A stretch of 64,000 nt of DNA from Betaproteobacteria bacterium UBA5582 (GTDB taxonomy: Bacteria > Pseudomonadota > Gammaproteobacteria > Burkholderiales > Rhodocyclaceae): NCBI GenBank assembly GCA_002425245.1, contig DILW01000148.1, positions 1 through 64,000 of the forward strand. Direction: 5' to 3'. Under the pieces are notes generated by a model that saw nothing but the letters and a program-made list of their open reading frames with translations, did no database searches and was not told where the DNA came from. Shown here piece by piece: positions 1 to 7,531 of the stretch (its first letter is position 1; each line of letters opens with the position of its first letter). The position numbers and the translations under genes were made by a program.

Positions 1-219
1 GTCGATGCGCAGCGCATCGTGCATGAGGTAGCCGAAATCGCTGGCGGCTTCGATCAAGTGGAAGGGCGGCGCGATCCGTTCGCGCAGCTTGTTTTCCGGG
101 ACGCGGCTGCGCACGGTCAGGCGCAGGCCGGGGGCGAGTTCCGCCAGCGAATTCAATACCGGCGCGCTGATCGCCAGGTGACCAAGGCCGTGGGCGGTGA
201 TGTCGGCAAATAGATGCAT
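1..219 (-). CDS. Glycosyltransferase/arabinokinase-like protein, 5' part only
   Basis: The first 73 codons of a minus-strand gene that runs off the left edge. The protein starts MHLFADITAHGLGHLAISAP; the H-G-x-G-H signature followed by a predicted helix resembles the N-terminus of GT-B-fold glycosyltransferase-like proteins and of L-arabinokinase N-domains. The ATG at 217-219 is the only good start and lies 18 bp after the stop of the enoyl-CoA hydratase gene, so the two are probably co-transcribed. Substrate and full length cannot be judged from this fragment. Confidence 0.5.
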   Translation of the reverse strand, partial: MHLFADITAHGLGHLAISAPVLNSLAELAPGLRLTVRSRVPENKLRERIAPPFHLIEAASDFGYLMHDALRID

Positions 220-236
220 GCGCCGGGCAGCCTGTC

Positions 237-1010
237 TCAGCGGTTCTTGAACGCCGGCTTGCGCTTCTCGACGAAGGCGGCCATGCCTTCCTTCTGGTCT
301 TCGAGCGCGAAGGCCGCGTGGAAGACGCGGCGTTCGAAGAGCAGGCCTTCGTTGAGCGAGGACTCGAAGGCGCGGTTGACCGATTCCTTGATCATCATCA
401 CCACCGGCAGCGAATAGCCGGCGATGGTCGCGGCGGCCTTCAGGGTTTCGTCCAGCAGTTGCTCGGCCGGGATGACGCGGGCGACCAGACCGGCCTTTTC
501 GGCCTCGGCGGCGTCCATCATGCGCGCGGTCAGGCACAGGTCCATCGCCTTGGCCTTGCCGACGGCGCGCGGCAGGCGCTGCGTGCCACCGGCGCCGGGC
601 AGGGTGCCGAGGCGGATTTCCGGCTGACCGAACTTGGCCGTATCGGCGGCAAAGATCATGTCGCACATCATCGCCATCTCGCAGCCGCCGCCCAGCGCGA
701 AGCCGGCTACCGCCGCGATCACCGGTTTGCGCGTGGTCTTGATGCGCTCCCAGTTGCGGGTGATGAAGTCGGTCTTGTAGGCATGCATGTAGTCGAAGTC
801 CTTCATGAAGCCGATGTCGGCGCCGGCGGCGAAGGCTTTCTCGTTGCCGGTGAGGACGATGCAGCCGATGTTCTCGTCGGCTTCGAAGGCGTCGATGGCG
901 GCGGCGATGCCGTCGACGACCTCGTTGTTCAGCGCGTTCATCGCTTCCGGGCGATTGATGCGGATCAGGCCCACCTTGCCGTGGACTTCGTTGAGGACGA
1001 CCTTGCTCAT
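237..1010 (-). CDS. Enoyl-CoA hydratase, crotonase family
   Basis: A 257-aa crotonase-fold protein that hydrates 2-enoyl-CoA thioesters in the cytoplasm. The oxyanion-hole segment FALGGGCEMAMMCD and the FGQPEIRLGTLPGAGGTQRL block carry the two glutamates typical of true hydratases. The start is ATG at 1008-1010, preceded by GGAG; an in-frame extension to 1103 would overlap hpaR and lacks a ribosome site. It follows hpaR on the same strand at 65 bp, so it may be read from the hpaR promoter. It is close to PaaF/FadB-like hydratases; a direct role in the neighbouring ring-cleavage route is not required, because that route is CoA-free, so its substrate is open. Confidence 0.9.
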   Translation of the reverse strand: MSKVVLNEVHGKVGLIRINRPEAMNALNNEVVDGIAAAIDAFEADENIGCIVLTGNEKAFAAGADIGFMKDFDYMHAYKTDFITRNWERIKTTRKPVIAAVAGFALGGGCEMAMMCDMIFAADTAKFGQPEIRLGTLPGAGGTQRLPRAVGKAKAMDLCLTARMMDAAEAEKAGLVARVIPAEQLLDETLKAAATIAGYSLPVVMMIKESVNRAFESSLNEGLLFERRVFHAAFALEDQKEGMAAFVEKRKPAFKNR

Positions 1011-1075
1011 GTGCTTGTTCTCCAGTGTTATAGGATTTTTCGGAGCGGCAAGCATACAACAGGGTCCGGTCGCGG

Positions 1076-1567
1076 TCAGCCGGGTGGGTCCGCTTGACTC
1101 CAATCCTTGGCCGGCGGCAGCTTGACTTGCGGGATGGGCCCCCGCTCGGCGGCAATGACCCGATCCATGACTTCGTACAGTTCCTGGATCAGCGCCGGTC
1201 CAAAGGCCTGTTCGATGATCCGGTACTGTTCAACGATCAAGGGACCGAGTTCGGCGACCAGGCGGTCGGCCTTCGGCGTCATGCGGACGATCAGCCGGCG
1301 TTGGTCCTCGGGCATCCGGGTCCGGGTGACCAGGCCCATGTCTTCCATCCGCGAGAGGACGCCGGTCAGACTGGGGCTCAGTATCTGGCAGATCTCGCAG
1401 ATCTCCCGGGGTTCGAGCTGGTCGAACTCGCTGATGGCCCTGAGGATACGCCACTGCTGCTCGGTCAGTCCGAAGTGGGTGATGATCGGCCGGAAATGGC
1501 GGAGGAGTTCCTCCCGGGCGCGCAGGAACAACTGTGGCAGATTTCGGTAGGCAAGCTTGCGCGACAT
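1076..1567 (-). CDS. hpaR: HpaR-like MarR-family repressor
   Basis: A 163-aa winged-helix MarR protein. The stretch FGLTEQQWRILRAISEF, then LSPSLTGVLSRMEDMGLVTR and the basic wing around residues 95-103 (PEDQRRLIVRM), match the HpaR subfamily, which represses homoprotocatechuate meta-pathway operons and releases DNA on binding hydroxyphenylacetates. It is divergent from hpaA, and an 18-bp palindrome lies in the 106-bp gap. Similar palindromes precede dmpK and dctP, so it is the most likely repressor of both catabolic operons. Assignment rests on motif similarity and context. Confidence 0.88.
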   Translation of the reverse strand: MSRKLAYRNLPQLFLRAREELLRHFRPIITHFGLTEQQWRILRAISEFDQLEPREICEICQILSPSLTGVLSRMEDMGLVTRTRMPEDQRRLIVRMTPKADRLVAELGPLIVEQYRIIEQAFGPALIQELYEVMDRVIAAERGPIPQVKLPPAKDWSQADPPG

Positions 1568-1618
1568 GGTTCGTTCGGGCGAAATGTAGTTGGGTTAGGG
1601 CGCATCATATCAGTTGAC

Positions 1619-1636
1619 TATCTAATATGTTAGTGA
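1619..1636 (+). promoter_or_regulatory. Putative HpaR operator A
   Basis: TATCTAATATGTTAGTGA lies between divergent hpaR and hpaA. It contains the palindromic core CTAA-N4-TTAG and matches the consensus TCACTAAYATNKTAGTGA seen at 2617 and 7448. The position suits simultaneous control of hpaR (autoregulation) and hpaA. Its role as an HpaR site is inferred. Confidence 0.6.
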
Positions 1637-1673
1637 CTAGATTGCGGCTGGCGGATACATATCTCGAGGCAGG

Positions 1674-2576
1674 ATGAATACCTCCGTGCAAGCGATTCCG
1701 GACATCCATATCGGTCGGGTTTACGATCAGCGCGACCCGGAGTGCGATATCCACTACGAAACCTTTGGCCGGTTGGCCGATTTTTTCGGTCGAAACACGC
1801 CGGCTCACCGCCATTACTGTTTCTTCCAATGGCATTTCCTGGTGCGCGGCAGCATCAGCCTCAACCTTGACGGTCAGGTCTTTTCCGGCCGGGCGCCACT
1901 GCTCATCTTCACGCCGCCGACCGTACCGCATGCCTTCTATTCGGAACAGGATACCGATGGACATGTGCTCACCGTCCGCCAGGAGGTCGTTCGCCTCTGG
2001 TACCAGGGGGCATCCGGGCAGTGGCCGGAGTCGCTGCTGCGCGACGCGGCATTCCTGGAACTGGGTACGCTGGCACCGGAGGCGCTGCGTTCGCTGTTCC
2101 AGATTGCCGAACTGCTGCAAACCGAGTTCGTCGGCGCTGCAGCCGGGCGCTCGGCAGCGCTTCTGGCGCTGGGTCAGCATTTTTTCATCCAGACTGCACG
2201 CCTGCTGCTGGCTCAGGACGATACGCTACGCCAGCGCCCGGAGCGCAGCGAAGACCTGCGCCTGTTCCTCGATTTCTGCGACCTGATCGAAGCCCACTTC
2301 CGCGAGCACCTGACACTGTCCGACTATGCCGGTCGCCTGTCGGTCACCGAGGCGCGTCTCAACGACATCAGCCGACGGGTGGCCGGGCGAGCGTCGAAGG
2401 AAGTGGTGCACGAACGGTTGTTGCAGGAAGCCAGGCGTCTGCTGCGGTTTTCTGCCGTTCCGGTATCGGAAATCAGCTATCAGCTGGGGTTCGCCGACCC
2501 CGCTTATTTCTCCCGCTTCTTCACCAAGCGCTGCGGGGTGCCGCCCAGCCAGTTCCGGTTGGCGCAGTCGGCTTGA
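1674..2576 (+). CDS. hpaA: HpaA-like AraC-family activator of the hydroxyphenylacetate pathway
   Basis: A 300-aa regulator with an N-terminal cupin (HRHYCFFQWHFL, then LLIFTPPTVPHAFYSEQDTDGHVL) that senses the aromatic inducer, and a C-terminal double helix-turn-helix (LTLSDYAGRLSVTEARLNDI and VSEISYQLGFADPAYFSRFF). Both halves follow the enterobacterial HpaA pattern closely. The known HpaA activates the hpaBC operon in response to 4-hydroxyphenylacetate; here it stands directly upstream of a diiron monooxygenase operon instead. The start ATG at 1674 follows AGG in the hpaR/hpaA gap. Confidence 0.9.
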   Translation: MNTSVQAIPDIHIGRVYDQRDPECDIHYETFGRLADFFGRNTPAHRHYCFFQWHFLVRGSISLNLDGQVFSGRAPLLIFTPPTVPHAFYSEQDTDGHVLTVRQEVVRLWYQGASGQWPESLLRDAAFLELGTLAPEALRSLFQIAELLQTEFVGAAAGRSAALLALGQHFFIQTARLLLAQDDTLRQRPERSEDLRLFLDFCDLIEAHFREHLTLSDYAGRLSVTEARLNDISRRVAGRASKEVVHERLLQEARRLLRFSAVPVSEISYQLGFADPAYFSRFFTKRCGVPPSQFRLAQSA

Positions 2577-2616
2577 GTACTTACGAAAAGTACAAGTCAT
2601 TTCCTCAAACGTGCAT

Positions 2617-2634
2617 TCACTAATATCTTAGTAA
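2617..2634 (+). promoter_or_regulatory. Putative HpaR operator B, upstream of dmpK
   Basis: TCACTAATATCTTAGTAA is a near-palindrome with TCACTA/TAGTAA arms and a CTAA-TATC-TTAG core, 46 bp before the monooxygenase operon. Its similarity to the sites in the hpaR/hpaA gap and before dctP ties the diiron monooxygenase to the hpa regulon. Confidence 0.6.
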
Positions 2635-2680
2635 CAGCTCTAATCTGCCTCATGGACAGCCCGCATCCGGCGGCTGACAA

Positions 2681-2956
2681 ATGGGGGGCAGGGCAGTGGC
2701 TGAATTCGATATCACGCGCAAGTTCGTTCGCGTCATGCGTACCTTGCCCAACGGTCTGGTCGAGTTCGAATTCGCCGTTGGCGATCCCGATGTGGTGGCC
2801 GAGCTGGTCATGCCCAGGGCGGCCTTCGAGGAGTTCTGCCAGGCCAACCGGGTCGAGCTGCTGAGCGGCGACAAGCCGCAGCCGGCCGATACCGAGGCCG
2901 CCGACGCCGACTTCAACTGGAACCTGCACCAGGCGACGCATCAGCGTTTCCGCTAG
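2681..2956 (+). CDS. dmpK: Phenol hydroxylase assembly protein, DmpK family
   Basis: A 91-aa protein whose core (AEFDITRKFVRVMRTLPNG, then VEFEFAVGDPDVVAELVMP, then AAFEEFCQ) matches DmpK/PoxA, the small protein that assists assembly of the active diiron oxygenase. The ATG at 2681 lacks a clear ribosome site; a GTG at 2696 preceded by a run of six G is a credible alternative giving a protein five residues shorter. It is first in the monooxygenase operon, 60 bp before dmpL. Confidence 0.85.
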   Translation: MGGRAVAEFDITRKFVRVMRTLPNGLVEFEFAVGDPDVVAELVMPRAAFEEFCQANRVELLSGDKPQPADTEAADADFNWNLHQATHQRFR

Positions 2957-3016
2957 ACCTTTCAACGATTCGGCTGCGTTCTGGCGCAGCCACCGCATTA
3001 AAAGAGGAGACACGCA

Positions 3017-4009
3017 ATGGCAATCGATTTGAGGACGGTCAGCATCACCCCGCTGCGCCAGACCTTTGGTCACCTGGCTCGGCGCATGGGCGCCGACAAG
3101 CCGGCGTCGCGCTACATCGAGGCGACGATGGACCTGCAGCCGGTGGAGAACTACCACTACCGCCCGACCTGGGAACCGGAACTGGACATCTTCGATACCC
3201 GGCGCACGGCGATCTCCATGAAGGACTGGTACGCACTGAAGGACCCGCGCCAGTACTACTACGGCGCCTGGACGCTGGCACGCGGCAAGATGCAGGAAGT
3301 CGCCGAGGGCGATTTCGAGCTGGTCGACGAACTCGGTCTGGCCGCCGCCTATCCTGCCGCCGGCAAGGAGGAGGCGCTCAAGGTCTTCCTGCCGCTGCGT
3401 CATGTCGCCTGGGCCTCCAACCTGAACAAGGCCTATGTCTCTTCCTACAGCTACGGCATCGCCATGTCGCAGGCCGCCTGCTACGCCAGCATGGACCAGC
3501 TCGGCGTTGCCCAGTACGTCAGCCGCCTCGGCCTGGCCTTCAATGATCTGGATGCCCTGGCCGAGGCCAAGACGGCCTGGCTGGAAGGTGCCGAATGGCA
3601 GGAACTGCGCCGCTACGTCGAAGACCTGATGGTCGAGAAGGACTGGTTCGAAGTTCTCGTCGCCCAGGACTTCGCCCTCGAAGGCTTGCTCTATCCGCTG
3701 ATTTACGAGCGATTCAACGAAAAGCTGAATGCTGCTTACAGCCCTGTGTTCTCGATGCTGACCCGCTTCCAGCGCGAATGGTTCGGCGAGACCTCGAAGT
3801 GGATGGATTCCGTGCTCAAGGCCACCGCCGCCGACAATGCCGACAACAAGGCCAAGCTCGCCGAGTGGATCAAGCACTGGCGCGAGCGCGCCGTCGCCGC
3901 GCTCAAGCCGGTGGCCACGCTGGCCTTTGGCGACGAAGCCGACGCCGTCATGGAAGAAGTCGTCCATAACCTGAACGCCCGCGCCGCCAAGGCCGGCATC
4001 GCCCTGTAA
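3017..4009 (+). CDS. dmpL: Multicomponent phenol hydroxylase beta subunit (P1, DmpL family)
   Basis: A 330-aa protein of the ferritin-like hydroxylase beta-subunit family (DmpL/TomA1/PoxB). It pairs with the alpha subunit in the (alpha-beta-gamma)2 hydroxylase but carries no metal site. Family blocks seen include YHYRPTWEPELDIFDTRRTA, then DPRQYYYGAWTLARGKMQE, and KAYVSSYSYGIAMSQAACY. Start ATG at 3017 follows AAAGAGGAGA at ideal spacing. Gap to dmpM is 11 bp. Confidence 0.95.
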   Translation: MAIDLRTVSITPLRQTFGHLARRMGADKPASRYIEATMDLQPVENYHYRPTWEPELDIFDTRRTAISMKDWYALKDPRQYYYGAWTLARGKMQEVAEGDFELVDELGLAAAYPAAGKEEALKVFLPLRHVAWASNLNKAYVSSYSYGIAMSQAACYASMDQLGVAQYVSRLGLAFNDLDALAEAKTAWLEGAEWQELRRYVEDLMVEKDWFEVLVAQDFALEGLLYPLIYERFNEKLNAAYSPVFSMLTRFQREWFGETSKWMDSVLKATAADNADNKAKLAEWIKHWRERAVAALKPVATLAFGDEADAVMEEVVHNLNARAAKAGIAL

Positions 4010-4020
4010 AGGAAGCCCCC

Positions 4021-4290
4021 ATGTCCAATGCCTTCATCGCCTTCCAGAAGAACGACGAGTCCCGCTGCATCGTCGAGGCCATCCTCGAAGACAACCCGAA
4101 CGCCATGGTCGATGACCAGCCATCGATGGTGAAGATCGACGTACCGAACCGCCTGGTCATCAAGCGCGAGACGGTCGAGGAAAAGATCGGCCGCAGCTTC
4201 GACCTGCAGGAGCTGCAACTGCACCTGATCACCATTTCCGGTCACCTCGACGAGACCGACGACGAATTCACCCTGAGCTGGAATTCCTGA
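4021..4290 (+). CDS. dmpM: Phenol hydroxylase regulatory (effector) protein P2, DmpM family
   Basis: An 89-aa cofactorless effector protein that binds the hydroxylase and tunes substrate access and oxygen activation. The sequence NAFIAFQKNDESRCIVEAI, and further on DVPNRLVIKRETVEEKIG, is characteristic of the MmoB/DmpM family. It is in the conserved position between the beta and alpha subunit genes, with AAGGAAG before the ATG. Confidence 0.93.
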   Translation: MSNAFIAFQKNDESRCIVEAILEDNPNAMVDDQPSMVKIDVPNRLVIKRETVEEKIGRSFDLQELQLHLITISGHLDETDDEFTLSWNS

Positions 4291-4315
4291 TTCCGGCCCC
4301 CAAGGAGAGAACACC

Positions 4316-5860
4316 ATGGATATGAAAGTTGCCAAGAAGCTCGGCCTCAAGGAGCGCTATGCGCTGATGACCCGCGATCTGGCCTGGGATACGACCTACC
4401 AGAAAATGGAAGACGTCTTCCCGCAGACCACCTACGAGGGCATCAAGATTCACGACTGGGACAAGTGGGAAGACCCCTTCCGCCTGACCATGGACGCCTA
4501 CTGGAAGTACCAGTCGGAGAAGGAAAGGAAGCTCTACGCCATCCTCGACGGTTTCAATCAGAACAATGGCCACCTGTCGGTCACCGACGCCCGCTACATC
4601 AACGTCCTCAAGCTCTTCCTCGGCTCGACGCCGCCACTCGAACTGATGGCCGCCCGTGGCTTCTCGATGATGGGCCGGCAGATGAACGGCGCCGGCCCGC
4701 GCGTTGCCTGCCAGATGCAGGCGGTCGACGAGTACCGTCACTTCCAGACGCAGATCCACTCGATCTCGAACTACAACAAGTACTACAACGGGATGGACGA
4801 GTTCGCCCACCAGCAATCCCGCATGTGGTACCTGTCGGACGGCAAGTCCTTCTTCGACGACGCGATCACCGCCGGCCCGTTCGAGTTCATGGTCGCCATC
4901 GGCTTCGCCTTCGAATACGTGCTGACCAACATCCTGTTCGTGCCGTTCATCTCCGGCGCCGCCTACAACGGCGACATGGCGGCGATGACCGTTGGCTTCT
5001 CGGCGCAGTCCGACGAAGCGCGCCACATGACGCTCGGCCTCGAATGCATCAAGTTCATGCTCGAACAGGATCCGGACAACCTGCCCATCGTCCAGCGCTG
5101 GATCGACAAGTGGACCTGGCGCGGTACGCGCAAGCTCGCTTCCGTCGGCATGATGATGGATTACATGCTGCCCAAGCGCATCATGAGCTTCAAGGAAGCC
5201 TGGGAAATGTACGTTGAGGAAAACGGCGGCGCCCTGTTCAAGGACCTGGCCCGCTACGGCATCACCATTCCGAAGTGCTTCAGCCAGACCATCGAGGAAA
5301 AGGAACATGTGTCGCACCAGTCGTGGATCGGCTTCTACATGAAGCCGCAGGCCACCCCGTTCCACACCTGGATTCCGACGCCGGACGAAATGGACTGGCT
5401 GTCCGAGAAGTACCCCAACACCTTCGACCAGTACTACCGGCCTGTGCTGGAGTTCTTCGACGCCCAGGAGAAGGCCGGCAACCGCTTCGACAACAAGACG
5501 GCGCCGATGAACTGCCAGGTCTGCGTCAGCACGATGAAGTTCAATGAGCCGGGCGACCCGATGGAAATGTGTTTCCGCGAGTCGATCTACCAGGGCGAGA
5601 AGTTCCACACCTGTTCGGATCACTGCAAGGAAATCTTCGACAACGAGCCGGAGAAGTACGTGCAGACCTTCATCTCGTCGCACCAGGTGCTGCAGGGCAA
5701 CTGCGAGCCGGATGGCGTCGATGTCAATGCGCCGGACTTCAAGCCGGGCCAGGACATGCTCGGTTACTGGAAGCTCGACAAGCGCGCCCTCGGCGACTTC
5801 AACGGTTCCGAGGACCAGAAGAACTTCGCCGCCTGGCGCGAACAAGCGACCAAGAACTAA
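4316..5860 (+). CDS. dmpN: Phenol hydroxylase diiron alpha subunit (P3, DmpN family)
   Basis: The 514-aa catalytic subunit of a soluble diiron monooxygenase that inserts one oxygen atom into an aromatic ring. Both E-x-x-H metal motifs are intact: E139-YR-H142 and E234-AR-H237, with E109 and E200 in position for the other two carboxylate ligands. The C-terminal third holds the cysteine-rich YHS-like region typical of phenol hydroxylase alpha subunits (MNCQVC, then HTCSDHC). Start ATG at 4316 follows AAGGAGAGA. The known family ortho-hydroxylates phenols; in this cluster the logical substrate is 4- or 3-hydroxyphenylacetate, which is an inference from context. Confidence 0.95.
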   Translation: MDMKVAKKLGLKERYALMTRDLAWDTTYQKMEDVFPQTTYEGIKIHDWDKWEDPFRLTMDAYWKYQSEKERKLYAILDGFNQNNGHLSVTDARYINVLKLFLGSTPPLELMAARGFSMMGRQMNGAGPRVACQMQAVDEYRHFQTQIHSISNYNKYYNGMDEFAHQQSRMWYLSDGKSFFDDAITAGPFEFMVAIGFAFEYVLTNILFVPFISGAAYNGDMAAMTVGFSAQSDEARHMTLGLECIKFMLEQDPDNLPIVQRWIDKWTWRGTRKLASVGMMMDYMLPKRIMSFKEAWEMYVEENGGALFKDLARYGITIPKCFSQTIEEKEHVSHQSWIGFYMKPQATPFHTWIPTPDEMDWLSEKYPNTFDQYYRPVLEFFDAQEKAGNRFDNKTAPMNCQVCVSTMKFNEPGDPMEMCFRESIYQGEKFHTCSDHCKEIFDNEPEKYVQTFISSHQVLQGNCEPDGVDVNAPDFKPGQDMLGYWKLDKRALGDFNGSEDQKNFAAWREQATKN

Positions 5861-5872
5861 AAGGAGACAGCC

Positions 5873-6232
5873 ATGACGATGTTGAAAACCCTCGCCCCCT
5901 ACGAGTTCAAGTCGCGCGACGCGGTCGAGAACTATCAGGGTCGCCAGTTGCTGTACGTGAACTGGGAACGCCACCGCATGTTCTCGCGCCCCTTCGTGCT
6001 GGCCATGAAGCCGGAAACGCCGTTCTCGGCGGTGCTCGAAGAAATGGCCGCCTGCTTCAGCTACCACCCGGACTGGCAGCACATCGACTGGGACAAGGCG
6101 ATCTGGCAGAACGGCAACACGCCGTTCACGCCGGACCGGAACAAGAGCTTGAAGGACAACGGTATCGGCCACAAGGACCTGATCCGCTTCCGCACCCCGG
6201 GCCTCGACGGCATCGCCGGTACCGGTTACTAA
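5873..6232 (+). CDS. dmpO: Phenol hydroxylase gamma subunit (P4, DmpO family)
   Basis: A 119-aa small subunit of the hydroxylase. YEFKSRDAVENYQGRQLLYV, then WERHRMFSRPFVL, and the C-terminal FRTPGLDGIAGTGY are recognised features of DmpO/PhyE. It completes the alpha-beta-gamma hydroxylase core. The gene is 12 bp downstream of dmpN, with AAGGAGA before its ATG. Confidence 0.94.
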   Translation: MTMLKTLAPYEFKSRDAVENYQGRQLLYVNWERHRMFSRPFVLAMKPETPFSAVLEEMAACFSYHPDWQHIDWDKAIWQNGNTPFTPDRNKSLKDNGIGHKDLIRFRTPGLDGIAGTGY

Positions 6233-6285
6233 AAAGAGAATGGCGCGGCCGCGAGGCCGCGCTGCATCCCCGCGGAGACAAGAAC

Positions 6286-7341
6286 ATGAGCTACGAACTG
6301 AGCATCGAGCCGCTCGGCCGGACCATCGAGGTCGAAGACGGTCAGACCATCCTCGACGCCGCGCTGCGCGCCGGCATCTACCTGCCGCATGCCTGCGGCC
6401 AGGGTTATTGCGCCACCTGCAAGGTGTGCATCACCGACGGCGAAGTCGATCACCAGAATTCGTCGAGCTTTGCGCTGATGGACTACGAGCGCGAAGAGGG
6501 CAAGGCGCTGGCCTGCTGCGCGACGCTCGAAGCCGACACCGTCATCGAAGTCGAGATGGACATCGACGAGGACGCCCGCGACATCCCGGTCAAGGATTTC
6601 CCCGGCGTGGTCAGCCGCATCGAGAACCTGACGCCGACGATCAAGGGCATCTGGCTCAAGCTCGCCGAGCCGCTCGACTTCCAGGCCGGCCAGTACGTCA
6701 ATTTCAACCTGCCCAACGACCTGGGCCACCGCGCCTTTTCGCTCGCCAACGCGCCGTCCACCGGCGACGAGATCGAGCTGAACATCCGCATCGTCCCCGG
6801 CGGCGCCGGCACCACCTGGATCCACAACGAACTCAAGGTCGGCGATACGGTCACCGTCTCCGGCCCCTACGGCCGTTTCTTCGTGCACAAGTCGGCCAAG
6901 GTGCCGTCCCTGTTCATGGCCGGCGGCTCCGGCCTCTCCAGCCCGCGGGCCATGATCCTCGACCTGCTGGAAGAGGGTAGCGACCTGCCGATCACGCTGG
7001 TCTACGGCGCCCGCAACCAGGGCGAACTGTACTACCACCAGGAATTCCTCGATCTGGCCGCGAAATACCCGAACTTCACCTACGTTCCGGCCTTGAATGA
7101 CGAGCCGGCCGACAGCGGCTGGGCCGGCTTCCGCGGCTTCGTCCACGACGCGGCAAAAGCCCATTTCGACAACGACTTCCGCGGCCACAAGGCCTATCTT
7201 TGCGGCCCACCGGTGATGATCGAAGCCTGCATCACCACCCTGATGCAGGGCCGCCTGTTCGAGCGCGACATCTACACCGAGAAATTCTTCTCGGCCGCTG
7301 ACGCCCAACAGGTACGCAGCCCGCTGTTCAAGCGGGTGTGA
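6286..7341 (+). CDS. dmpP: Phenol hydroxylase reductase (P5, DmpP family)
   Basis: A 351-aa NAD(P)H-dependent electron-transfer protein feeding the diiron centre. The N-terminal plant-type [2Fe-2S] domain has cysteines 37, 42, 45 and 77 (HACGQGYCATC, then ALACC). The FAD-binding block is RAFSLANAP and the nucleotide-binding part runs from LFMAGGSGLSSPRAM to YLCGPPVM. ATG at 6286 follows CGGAGACAAG; the preceding 53-bp gap contains a GC-rich inverted repeat. It is the last gene of the operon, followed by a strong terminator. Confidence 0.95.
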   Translation: MSYELSIEPLGRTIEVEDGQTILDAALRAGIYLPHACGQGYCATCKVCITDGEVDHQNSSSFALMDYEREEGKALACCATLEADTVIEVEMDIDEDARDIPVKDFPGVVSRIENLTPTIKGIWLKLAEPLDFQAGQYVNFNLPNDLGHRAFSLANAPSTGDEIELNIRIVPGGAGTTWIHNELKVGDTVTVSGPYGRFFVHKSAKVPSLFMAGGSGLSSPRAMILDLLEEGSDLPITLVYGARNQGELYYHQEFLDLAAKYPNFTYVPALNDEPADSGWAGFRGFVHDAAKAHFDNDFRGHKAYLCGPPVMIEACITTLMQGRLFERDIYTEKFFSAADAQQVRSPLFKRV

Positions 7342-7368
7342 CGACTTCCTCTGCAGCAAGTACTTGCC

Positions 7369-7395
7369 GGCCACCTCGGAGGTGGCCTTTTTTTT
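7369..7395 (+). terminator. Rho-independent terminator after dmpP
   Basis: GGCCACC (7369-7375) pairs with GGTGGCC (7381-7387) and is followed by eight T. It lies 27 bp after the dmpP stop and separates the monooxygenase operon from the dctP-hpa operon. Confidence 0.85.
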
Positions 7396-7447
7396 GCCTT
7401 GTTGGCGTGGATTTCCAGGGCGAAAAAAAATCCCGTAGACCGTTGAC

Positions 7448-7465
7448 TCACTAACATCGTAGTGA
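7448..7465 (+). promoter_or_regulatory. Putative HpaR operator C
   Basis: TCACTAACATCGTAGTGA has perfect 6-bp arms (TCACTA/TAGTGA) around a 6-bp centre, the best match of the set. It lies 66 bp before dctP and is followed at 7476 by a second, half-conserved copy, a tandem arrangement common for MarR repressors. Confidence 0.65.
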
Positions 7466-7475
7466 TTTAATTTGA

Positions 7476-7493
7476 TCACTAACATATTAACAA
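7476..7493 (+). promoter_or_regulatory. Putative HpaR operator C2 (half-conserved)
   Basis: TCACTAACATATTAACAA keeps the left arm of operator C, with a degenerate right arm, 28 bp further on, close to the dctP start. Confidence 0.45.
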
Positions 7494-7531
7494 ACGGGCC
7501 AGCGCCCAACTCATCAATGAGGAGATATCGA

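Noticed and set aside
4268..6172. Very long open frame antisense to dmpN and dmpO (over 600 codons)
   Set aside because: It is the usual shadow of GC-rich codon-biased genes: no family resemblance, no ribosome site, and the sense strand encodes clear diiron hydroxylase subunits.
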